Positions 56,963 through 64,000 of a stretch of DNA of 64,000 bases are shown piece after piece. The stretch lies in the NCBI RefSeq assembly GCF_007197575.1, contig NZ_CP041616.1, positions 2,108,001 to 2,172,000 on the forward strand, given 5' to 3'. How positions within the stretch are numbered: position 1 is the first letter of the stretch; every line of letters starts with the position of its first letter. The notes under the pieces were generated by a model, which ran no database searches, was not told the origin of the DNA, and saw only the letters and a program-made list of their open reading frames with translations. The stretch is from Ornithinimicrobium ciconiae. GTDB lineage: Bacteria; Actinomycetota; Actinomycetes; Actinomycetales; Dermatophilaceae. Position numbers and translations under genes: made by a program.

Positions 56963-59900
56963 TTGCAGACTCAGCAGGTGACCGAGCGTGCGCCCCGCAT
57001 CCCCGCAGTCTTTCTCGCCGGGGACCGTGCCCCGGCGCCGCGGACCCTGCTCGACGTCTTCCGTCGCACAGTCGAGGACGCACCGGACGCCCTCGCCCTG
57101 GACAGTGGCGCCCAGACCCTGACCTATGCCGAGTTCCTGGACACGGCGGAGCAGCTGGCCGGGCGGCTGGCCGAGGCCGGGATCGGTCGCGGAGCCCGGG
57201 TCGGGGTGCGGATCAAGTCCGGCACGACCGACCTCTATGTGGCCATCATCGGGACCCTGCTGGCCGGCGCCGCCTATGTGCCCGTCGACGCGGACGACCC
57301 CGACGAGCGGGCTCAGGTGGTCTTTGCCGAGGCCGATGTGGCCGCGGTCCTCGGCAACGACCTGAGCATCACCCCCCGCGCCGGTGGTCCGACGGGGACG
57401 CCGGGGGAGCGGCCACGACCCGAGGACGACGCGTGGGTCATCTTCACCTCGGGCTCGACCGGCACCCCCAAGGGGGTGGCCGTCACGCACCGCAGCGCCG
57501 CCGCCTTCGTCGACGCCGAGGCACGGATGTTCCTGCAGGAGCACCCGATCGGTCCCCGGGACCGGGTCATGGCCGGCCTCTCGGTCGCATTTGATGCCAG
57601 CTGTGAGGAGATGTGGTTGGCGTGGGCCTATGGCGCGTGCCTGGTCCCCGCGCCTCGGTCCCTGGTCCGCTCCGGGGTGGACGTCGGTCCCTGGCTGGTC
57701 GCCAACGACATCACGATTGTCTCCACGGTGCCCACCCTCGTCGCGCTGTGGCCACCCTCGTCACTGGACCGGGTGCGCCTGCTCATCATGGGTGGAGAGG
57801 CCTGCCCCGCGGAGCTGGCGGCGCGCTTGCAGGCTCCAGGTCGCGAGGTGTGGAACACCTACGGCCCGACCGAGGCCACCGTGGTCGCCTGCGGTGTCAT
57901 CCTGGACGGGAGCGACCCGGTCCGCATCGGACTGCCGCTCGACGGCTGGGACCTGGCTGTCGTCGACGGTGAGGGGCACCCGGTCGCAGAGGGCGCCTCC
58001 GGCGAGCTGATCATCGGTGGTGTCGGGCTGGCCCGCTATCTCGACCCCGCCAAGGATGCGGAGAAGTATGCCGCGATGCCCACCCTGGGGTGGGAGCGCG
58101 CCTATCGCTCCGGAGATGTCGTGGTCAACGACCCGGTCGGGTTGCTCTTTGCCGGACGCGCGGACGACCAGATCAAGCTCGGCGGTCGCCGCATCGAGCT
58201 GGGCGAGATCGACGGGCAACTGCTGCGCCTGCCCGGCGTGGCAGGTGCCGCCGCGGCCGTGCGCAAGACCACGTCCGGCAACCAGCTGCTGGTGGGCTAT
58301 CTCGCGGTCGATGACAGCTATGACTCAGAGACCGCCCTGGCCCTGTTGCGTGAGCGGATGCCTGCTGCGCTGGTGCCGCGACTGGCCGTGGTCGATGACC
58401 TGCCGACCAAGACCTCCGGCAAGGTCGACCGCGATGCGCTGCCCTGGCCGCTGCGCAAGACCGGTGCCGGCCCGCAGGGGTTGACCACGCTGCAGACCTG
58501 GATCGCCGAGATCTGGGGTGACGTCCTCGGCGCGGAGGTGACCTCGCCCAAGGACGACTTCTTCGACTTCGGCGGGGGATCGCTCACGGCCGCCCAGACG
58601 GTGGGGCGGCTGCGGGAGCGCTATCCCGAGGTGGCCGTCGGTGACCTGTATCGCAACCCACGGGTGGGCTCCCTGGCCACCGCCCTGGAGAAGCTGGGGC
58701 CGGGACCGGCCAGGACCGACCGCACCATCCCACCGATCCGGCGCAAGACCCAGGTCGGGCAGCTGCTGGCACTGCTGCCGCTGCGCACGCTCGCCGCGGC
58801 CCGGTGGATCGCCTGGGTGCTGCTCGGCGCCTCCCTGGCCCACGGCATACTCGACCTGCCCTGGGTGCCCGGGCCGCCGCTGTCGCTGGTGGCGCTGACC
58901 GCCCTGGTCTTCCTGGTCCCGCCGGTGCGGATGGCCCTGGCGGCCGCGCTGATCCGCACGGTGCTGCACGGGGTCGGCCCCGGCTCCTGGCCGCGTGGCG
59001 GCAAGGTGCACCTGCGGGTCTGGCTCGCCGGGCACATCCAGGACGAGCTCGCTGCGGTCTCCGTCGCCGGGGCCCCGTGGCTGCAGTGGTATGCCCGGCT
59101 CCTAGGTGCCCGGATCGGCCCGGGGGTGGACCTGCACGCCCTGCCGCCCGTCACCGGGATGCTGGAGATCGGCAAGGAGGCCTCGTTGGAGCCGGAGGTG
59201 GACCTCACCGGCTACTGGATCGATGGCGACCGGGTGCACATCGGGCCGATCACCATCGGTGCCCGGGCCCGCATCGGGGCGCGCAGCACCCTGGGTCCCG
59301 GTGCCCAGGTGGGGGCCGGGGCGGTCATCGCCCCAGGATCCTTCGTCCCCGCAGCCGTGCCGGCCGGGCAGACCTGGTCCGGTGCCCCGGCAGAGCAGGT
59401 CTCAGAGACCGCCCGTGGTCCCTGGTCCCTGGATCGTCCCCCGCGGGGTCGGCACTGGTGGCTGGGCTATGCCCTGGCCGGCGTCGTCGTCGCCGGGCTG
59501 CCCCCCCTGGCCGCGGTCGCCGGCGCTGCGACCGTGTGGCCCACGCTGCGAGCCTCGGAGACGTGGCAGCAGGCCCTGACGGCCGGGCTGCCCTGGCTGC
59601 CGCTGGCCGCCCTGGTCGGCTATGCCGTGCTCGGACTCCTCGTGCTGCTGGTGGTCCGGCTGTGCTCCCTGGGCCTGCGGCCAGGCTTCTATCCGACGCG
59701 CTCGGCCTCGGGGCTGCGGATCTGGTTGACCTTCCGCGTCCTGGACGAGGCACGCACCTGGCTCTTCCCCTACTACTCCGGGGCCTTCACCCCGCTCTGG
59801 TTGCGGTTGCTCGGAGCACGGGTCGGCCGGGGGGTGGAAGCCTCAACGGTCCTGCTGATCCCCAAGCTCGCCCACATCAACGACCACGCCTTCCTCGCCG

Positions 59901-60850
59901 ACGACACACTGGTCGGCTGCTATGAGCTCGGCGGCGGGTGGATCCGCGTCGAGCACGTCAAGATCGGCAAGCGGGCCTTCGTCGGCAACTCCGGCATGGT
60001 CTCGGCGGGACGCAAGGTCCCGCGTGAGTCGCTCGTCGCGGTGCTGTCCGCCGCCCCGCAGCGCACGAGAGTGACCAAGGGCTCCTCCTGGCTGGGCAGC
60101 CCGCCGACCAAGCTGCGCCGGGCCGCAGACACGGTCGACTCCAGCCGCACCTATGACCCGCCGACCCGCCTCAAGGTCTATCGCGGCCTGGTCGAGACCT
60201 GCCGGCTGGTGGTCCTGCTCCTCCACGTGGTCCTGCACGTGGCTGTGGGGGCGACCCTGCTAGTCCTGCTGGCGTGGCACCCGCTGGCTGCGGTTGCCCT
60301 CGGTGGGGTGGTGCTGATGCTGGCCGGGCTGGCAGCGGCGCTGCTCACAGTGGCCGCGAAGTGGGCCCTGGTGGGACGGCATACGACTCAGGACCACCCG
60401 TTGTGGTCCGGTTTCGTGTGGCGCAGCGAGCTGGCCGACACCTTCACCGAGGTGCTGGCCGCCCCCTGGTTTGCCTCGGTCACCCAGGGCACGGTGGCCC
60501 TCAACGTGTGGCTGCGCCTGCTGGGCGCCGAGATCGGCCGCGGAGTGTGGTGCGAGAGCTACTGGCTGCCCGAGCCCGACCTGGTGCACCTGGGCGACGG
60601 CTCCACGGTCAACGGGGGCTGCGTCGTGCAGACACACCTGTTCCACGATCGTGTCCTGAGCATGGACCAGGTCACCCTGCGCAAGGGCGCCACGCTCGGA
60701 CCCAACAGTGTGATCCTGCCGGCGGCGACGATCGGTCGGCACACCACCATCGGCCCTGCGTCCCTGGTGATGCGCGGGGAGTCGGTACCCTCCCAGACGC
60801 GGTGGGTCGGCAACCCGATCGGCCCCTGGGACGAGGAGGAGGACGAGTGA
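56963..60850 (+). CDS. Pls/PosA-type single-module non-ribosomal peptide synthetase
   Basis: This 1295-aa protein has an adenylation domain (residues about 20-500: WVIFTSGSTGTPKGVAVTHR near 156, VAFDASCEEMWLAWAYGA, WNTYGPTEATVVACG, LGGRRIELGEIDGQL), a carrier domain with DDFFDFGGGSLTAAQ near 532, and a C-terminal region (about 580-1295) with about six membrane helices and three hexapeptide/left-handed beta-helix modules (for example ITIGARARIGARSTLGPGAQ). This is the architecture of the NRPS terminal domain in epsilon-poly-lysine synthetase Pls and of PosA-type enzymes. FDASCEE places Glu at code position 239, as expected for a basic amino acid; this is inference. The start is TTG 56963 or GTG 56978. 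It is coupled to an M1 peptidase gene. Confidence 0.85.
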   Translation: MQTQQVTERAPRIPAVFLAGDRAPAPRTLLDVFRRTVEDAPDALALDSGAQTLTYAEFLDTAEQLAGRLAEAGIGRGARVGVRIKSGTTDLYVAIIGTLLAGAAYVPVDADDPDERAQVVFAEADVAAVLGNDLSITPRAGGPTGTPGERPRPEDDAWVIFTSGSTGTPKGVAVTHRSAAAFVDAEARMFLQEHPIGPRDRVMAGLSVAFDASCEEMWLAWAYGACLVPAPRSLVRSGVDVGPWLVANDITIVSTVPTLVALWPPSSLDRVRLLIMGGEACPAELAARLQAPGREVWNTYGPTEATVVACGVILDGSDPVRIGLPLDGWDLAVVDGEGHPVAEGASGELIIGGVGLARYLDPAKDAEKYAAMPTLGWERAYRSGDVVVNDPVGLLFAGRADDQIKLGGRRIELGEIDGQLLRLPGVAGAAAAVRKTTSGNQLLVGYLAVDDSYDSETALALLRERMPAALVPRLAVVDDLPTKTSGKVDRDALPWPLRKTGAGPQGLTTLQTWIAEIWGDVLGAEVTSPKDDFFDFGGGSLTAAQTVGRLRERYPEVAVGDLYRNPRVGSLATALEKLGPGPARTDRTIPPIRRKTQVGQLLALLPLRTLAAARWIAWVLLGASLAHGILDLPWVPGPPLSLVALTALVFLVPPVRMALAAALIRTVLHGVGPGSWPRGGKVHLRVWLAGHIQDELAAVSVAGAPWLQWYARLLGARIGPGVDLHALPPVTGMLEIGKEASLEPEVDLTGYWIDGDRVHIGPITIGARARIGARSTLGPGAQVGAGAVIAPGSFVPAAVPAGQTWSGAPAEQVSETARGPWSLDRPPRGRHWWLGYALAGVVVAGLPPLAAVAGAATVWPTLRASETWQQALTAGLPWLPLAALVGYAVLGLLVLLVVRLCSLGLRPGFYPTRSASGLRIWLTFRVLDEARTWLFPYYSGAFTPLWLRLLGARVGRGVEASTVLLIPKLAHINDHAFLADDTLVGCYELGGGWIRVEHVKIGKRAFVGNSGMVSAGRKVPRESLVAVLSAAPQRTRVTKGSSWLGSPPTKLRRAADTVDSSRTYDPPTRLKVYRGLVETCRLVVLLLHVVLHVAVGATLLVLLAWHPLAAVALGGVVLMLAGLAAALLTVAAKWALVGRHTTQDHPLWSGFVWRSELADTFTEVLAAPWFASVTQGTVALNVWLRLLGAEIGRGVWCESYWLPEPDLVHLGDGSTVNGGCVVQTHLFHDRVLSMDQVTLRKGATLGPNSVILPAATIGRHTTIGPASLVMRGESVPSQTRWVGNPIGPWDEEEDE

Positions 60851-62142
60851 AGGGCGCCGACCCCTACATCTCCGGGCACGGAGACCTGCGGTATGACGTG
60901 ACGCACTACGCCCTGTCCCTCACCTACGCGCTGCCCAGCAACAAGCTCGACGGCACGGCGGAGATCACCTGCCGGGCCGTCGGCGAACTCTCCCAGGTGG
61001 CCCTGGACCTGCGACTCAAACCGCTGAAGGTGTCCGTCGCCGGGCGCAAGGTCAGCCGGCACAGGGTGCTGGCCGGCAAGCTCACGATCACCCTGGCGGA
61101 GCCGGTCGCGGCGGGGGAGGAGTTCACGGTGACGGTGAAGTTCTCCGGCAACCCCGCACCGATCGCCAAACGTGGACAGGACGCGGCCGGGTGGGAGGAG
61201 CTGGATGACGGGGTGATCGTCGCCTCGCAGCCGCACGGTGCGCCGTCCTGGTTCCCGTGCAACGACCGGCCCTCCAGCAAGGCGACCTATGAGCTGACCC
61301 TCACCACGGCAGCGGACTATCAGGTGGAGTTCAGCGGTGAGCTGGTCACGCAGCAGCGTCGCGGTGCACAGCGCACCTGGACGTTCCGCCAGACCCAGCC
61401 GATCTCCTCGTACCTGGCCACCGTCCAGATCGGCCGCTATCAGGTGATCACGCAGAAGTCCGTGGTGCCGCTGCGGGTGGTCGGTCCGGCGGGCATCAAG
61501 AACAACGGCTTCTCGGCGTCCTTCGGCCGGCAGCCGGAGATGATGGCGCTGTTCGTGGACCGGTTCGGTCCCTACCCGTTCACCGGCTACACCACGGTGA
61601 TCACCGACGACCCCCTGGAGATCCCGCTGGAGTCGGCCTCGCTGTCCACCTTCGGCCGCAACTTTGCTGCAGCGGACTGGGACTCGGTGCGCCTGGTGGC
61701 GCACGAGCTCGCCCACCAGTGGTTCGGCAACGCCGTGACAGCGCGGGAGTGGCGCGACATCTGGCTGCACGAGGGCTTCGCCTGCTATGCCGAGTGGCTC
61801 TGGTCGGAGGCCAGCGGTCAGCGCTCTGTGGCCGACTGGGCCCGCCACCACCACGCCATCCTCGCGGGAGCCTCCCAGAAGACGGTGCTCAGCGACCCCA
61901 CCGCCTCGGAGATGTTCGAGGACTGGGTCTACAAGCGCGGGGCGCTGACCCTGCACGCCCTGCGCGCCGAGGTGGGTGACCAGGTCTTCTTCGACATCCT
62001 GCGCTCCTGGGTCGCCACGCACCGCGGCGGCTCGGTCAGCACGGCAGACTTCGTCGCGCACTGCTCGGAGGTTGCGGGGCGGGACCTGGCGGCCTGGTTC
62101 GGCCCCTGGCTGCACGAGACCGCCCTGCCGCCGCTGCCCTGA
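60847..62142 (+). CDS. M1-family metallopeptidase
   Basis: This 431-aa enzyme has the gluzincin site VAHELAHQWFG (H286, E287, H290) with E309 in WLHEGFACYAEW, 18 residues on from the second His, and a downstream Tyr. The usual GAMEN exopeptidase motif is not obvious (GYTTVITDDPLEIPLESAS instead), so substrate preference may differ from aminopeptidase N. An N-terminal beta-sandwich domain (YDVTHYALSLTYALPS ...) is conserved. Its GTG overlaps the synthetase stop by 4 bases, so both are coupled. It may cleave or turn over the peptide product, or protect the cell; this is speculation. Confidence 0.9.
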   Translation: MKGADPYISGHGDLRYDVTHYALSLTYALPSNKLDGTAEITCRAVGELSQVALDLRLKPLKVSVAGRKVSRHRVLAGKLTITLAEPVAAGEEFTVTVKFSGNPAPIAKRGQDAAGWEELDDGVIVASQPHGAPSWFPCNDRPSSKATYELTLTTAADYQVEFSGELVTQQRRGAQRTWTFRQTQPISSYLATVQIGRYQVITQKSVVPLRVVGPAGIKNNGFSASFGRQPEMMALFVDRFGPYPFTGYTTVITDDPLEIPLESASLSTFGRNFAAADWDSVRLVAHELAHQWFGNAVTAREWRDIWLHEGFACYAEWLWSEASGQRSVADWARHHHAILAGASQKTVLSDPTASEMFEDWVYKRGALTLHALRAEVGDQVFFDILRSWVATHRGGSVSTADFVAHCSEVAGRDLAAWFGPWLHETALPPLP

Positions 62143-62205
62143 CCGTCAGACGTGAGAGCCGGAAACCCTGTTGAGGCGCGCCCACTTCTCGGCCATCCTG
62201 CCTGC

Positions 62206-62565
62206 ATGAGCAGCACCAGCCCGCCCGAGACCTGGCAATCCGTCCGACGCGAGGACGGCGAGCTGATCGGCTTCGTGGCACCTGACGGGGACGGCTGGCA
62301 GCCGCTGACGGTCTTTGGCCACCCGCTCTCCGGTGTCGGTGACCTTGAGGCGGCCGAGGAGCGGCTCCATGCGGTGGGGATGAGCTATCTCGCGGAGAAG
62401 TGGGAACTGCGTGATGGTCAGGACTGGATCAGCGCCCAGCTGGTCGAGGCCTCGCCCGCCGGTGTGACCGTGCAGCTCGTCGACTTCTTCGAGCACGCGG
62501 ACCGTTATGGCGAGCGCACGCACCTCCGGGCGCCCGTGGGCACCGACCGGCTGCGGCTGTCCTGA
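62206..62565 (+). CDS. Small protein of unknown function
   Basis: This 119-aa protein from ATG 62206 is soluble and acidic, with ETWQSVRREDGELIGFVAPD, GDGWQPLTVFGHPLSGVGDL and YLAEKWELRDGQDWISAQLV then VEASPAGVTVQLVDFF. The pattern is of a small beta-rich fold, seen in actinobacteria as unnamed proteins. No operon partner. Confidence 0.75.
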   Translation: MSSTSPPETWQSVRREDGELIGFVAPDGDGWQPLTVFGHPLSGVGDLEAAEERLHAVGMSYLAEKWELRDGQDWISAQLVEASPAGVTVQLVDFFEHADRYGERTHLRAPVGTDRLRLS

Positions 62566-62621
62566 GCTCAGGCCTCGGCACCGCGCCCAGGTCGGCACAG
62601 GTCGGGACCGTCCGGTTGAGT

Positions 62622-64000
62622 TCAGCCCTGGCCGGGATAGAAGCCCAACCGAGCCAGCGGTTCGACGAGCTGGTCCTCCTCATAGGCCAGGTGTGACAGG
62701 AGCGTGTCGCTGAGGGCGTTGACCGCCTCGTCGAGCGCAGAGAAGTCGTCAGGGGTGGCGACGAAGTCGATCAGCGCCCGGTCCACGGCCTCGATCACGT
62801 CGTGGATCGCGACATGCTCCTGCTCGAGGCGGTCCAGCACCGGGGCCAGGGACCTGTCCGCGCTGCGCAGGTGCGGGAAGACCGAGGCGTCCTCCAGGCT
62901 GTGGTGCTGGGTGACCGTGGTGCAGTAGCGCGAGCAGTAGGCGCCCAGGGTCCAGTTGTTCTGCTTCATCGTCATCTCGTTGAGCGAGGACCGCGCCGAG
63001 CCCACGTCGAGAGTGTTGGCCTTGACCTGCTCGATGATCGAGCGCACCTGGGTGAGCTCCTCGCGCAGCATGTCGTGCACGTCGATCAGGTGCTTGCCCA
63101 TCTGCGCGCCCCGGGCGGTATAGGTCACCTCGGGCCCGGACTCCTCCCGCATGGGCCGGGACCCCTCGTCCCACGGCATCGTGGCGCCCAGGCGGGTCCC
63201 GTCGTCCGGGGTGGGGTGCACCCCGAGCCGGTCGTACTGACTCTCGGCGGCGCCGTGCGATCCCGAGCCACCCTGGTCCGCGAGCCTGGACCCCTCACCC
63301 TCGGGCACCGGGTCAGCGTCGGCGGGAGCCTGCGTCACAATCCGCCGGCGGGCATTGCTCTCCGGAGCGGCGGTCGGGGCAGCAGCGGGGGTCACCTGCG
63401 TGTCGGCATACCTGCGCTCGGAGGCGACGAGCTCACGGACCGCCGGCGCGACCTCCTGCCCGAACGCCTCGATGCTCTGCGGGTCGTCTGCGGCGAGGAT
63501 GAAGGTGCCGATGCCGTGGTTGAGGGCCAGCTGGGCCAGACGCTCCACCCAGGCATCAACCCCGCCACGGGGCGGGTTGATGTTGAGCAGCCGGCGTATA
63601 TCGCGGGGATCCCGTCCCACCGCGTCGGCGGCCTCGTCGATGGTCTCGTTGCCGACGCGCAGATCGTCGTCGGACTTCAGGTAGCCCTCGGAGGGCAGCC
63701 AGCCGTCGGCCAGCCGACCGGTCAGGCGCAGCATCCGTGGCTTGTAGGCGCCCAGCCATATCCCGATGTCGTGGGCGGGCGCCGGACCGCGCTTGGCCCC
63801 CACGGCACGGTGGAACTCACCCTCGACGCGCAGCACGGAGGGCTCATCCGCCGCCCAGATGCCCCGGATGACCGCGATCGCCTCCTCCAGCGCCTGCACG
63901 GACTCACCGGGGGTCAACCGCTGCGCGCCCATCGCGACCATCGCGTCCCAGAAGGCACCGGTGCCCAGCCCCAGCTCGACCCGGCCGTTGCTGAGCAGGT
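62622..64000 (-). CDS. Luciferase-like oxidoreductase fused to a hemerythrin domain (partial)
   Basis: The gene runs off the right edge; the 5' part (N-terminus) is missing. The visible N-terminal part is the C-terminal half of an LLM-class F420/FMN-dependent enzyme (LGLGTGAFWDAMVAMGAQR, then AVIRGIWAADEPSVLRVEGE, KPRMLRLTGRLADGWLPSEG, NHGIGTFILAADDPQSIEAF). A Pro/Ala/Ser-rich linker follows, then a C-terminal hemerythrin-like domain with the HHE metal ligands: GKHLIDVHDMLREELTQVRS, TQHHSLEDASVFPHLRSADR, EQEHVAIHDVIEAVDRAL and LLSHLAYEEDQLVEPLARLG. This fusion is unusual and suggests an O2- or redox-linked control of the enzyme. Confidence 0.88.
   Translation of the reverse strand, partial: LLSNGRVELGLGTGAFWDAMVAMGAQRLTPGESVQALEEAIAVIRGIWAADEPSVLRVEGEFHRAVGAKRGPAPAHDIGIWLGAYKPRMLRLTGRLADGWLPSEGYLKSDDDLRVGNETIDEAADAVGRDPRDIRRLLNINPPRGGVDAWVERLAQLALNHGIGTFILAADDPQSIEAFGQEVAPAVRELVASERRYADTQVTPAAAPTAAPESNARRRIVTQAPADADPVPEGEGSRLADQGGSGSHGAAESQYDRLGVHPTPDDGTRLGATMPWDEGSRPMREESGPEVTYTARGAQMGKHLIDVHDMLREELTQVRSIIEQVKANTLDVGSARSSLNEMTMKQNNWTLGAYCSRYCTTVTQHHSLEDASVFPHLRSADRSLAPVLDRLEQEHVAIHDVIEAVDRALIDFVATPDDFSALDEAVNALSDTLLSHLAYEEDQLVEPLARLGFYPGQG

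Noticed and set aside
1..64000. CRISPR array, rRNA or further tRNA genes
   Set aside because: I saw no regularly spaced repeat array of suitable size, no rRNA sequence and no cloverleaf beyond the three tRNAs.

Overview
The window is GC-rich, with dense short-spaced operons, frequent GTG starts and several genes that appear to be leaderless (a TANNNT -10 box 6-8 bases before the start codon). This points to a high-GC actinobacterium, plausibly of the Micrococcales/Intrasporangiaceae kind; the genus cannot be read from the sequence alone.

Layout. (1) Bases 1-441 hold a tRNA operon, Gly(GCC)-Cys(GCA)-Val(GAC), with its promoter. (2) From 418 to 31094 lies a 30.7-kb integrated element. It is bounded by a 22-bp direct repeat: one copy is the 3' end of tRNA-Val, the other lies just before the strong terminator (31099-31140) that must once have ended the tRNA operon. 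The element has an excisionase at its left end, a tyrosine integrase at its right end and a MobF relaxase/helicase (TraA) in the middle. No mating-pair or TraB/FtsK translocation gene is visible, so it looks like an integrative mobilizable element or a decayed ICE. (3) Its left cargo (1.2-13.4 kb) is a patchwork of genes that resemble defence or resistance functions: a DUF4238 gene coupled to a small protein with an RX4H motif, a small membrane protein with its own terminator, a DUF4062-TPR protein, a nucleotidyltransferase coupled to a PPP-type phosphatase, an SH3-like protein, an AadB/LinB-like nucleotidyltransferase, a GNAT enzyme, a tautomerase and an APH-type kinase. (4) Bases 18.8-27.6 kb are a graveyard of insertion sequences: an IS3 remnant beside a truncated recombinase, an IS21 whose istB was split by an IS30, and a chimeric IS110/IS1380 fragment, with one intact lipoprotein gene among them. 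(5) The right end (27.6-31.1 kb) has a helix-turn-helix regulator, iteron-like repeats, an XRE protein, a frameshifted Gp49/HigB-like toxin gene and the integrase.

From 31.1 kb onward the window is ordinary chromosome: a flavoprotein and a LuxR regulator, TrhA, an HxlR regulator divergent from a methyltransferase, a lactonase, a four-gene glycosyltransferase operon, an RraA-like protein, an alpha/beta hydrolase, an ATP-grasp enzyme, a MarR-nitrilase operon, an ArsC-like reductase, an SDR, an AI-2E family transporter, a HAD phosphatase, the transhydrogenase pntAB, a Pls/PosA-type single-module peptide synthetase coupled to an M1 peptidase, and a luciferase-like oxidoreductase fused to a hemerythrin domain that runs off the right edge.

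The most promising candidates for undescribed biology are the nucleotidyltransferase/phosphatase pair (6702-8125), the DUF4238/RX4H pair with its neighbouring membrane peptide (1354-3558), the DUF4062-TPR protein, and the repeated 12-13-mer shared by both attachment ends and the 28.5-kb regulatory region.
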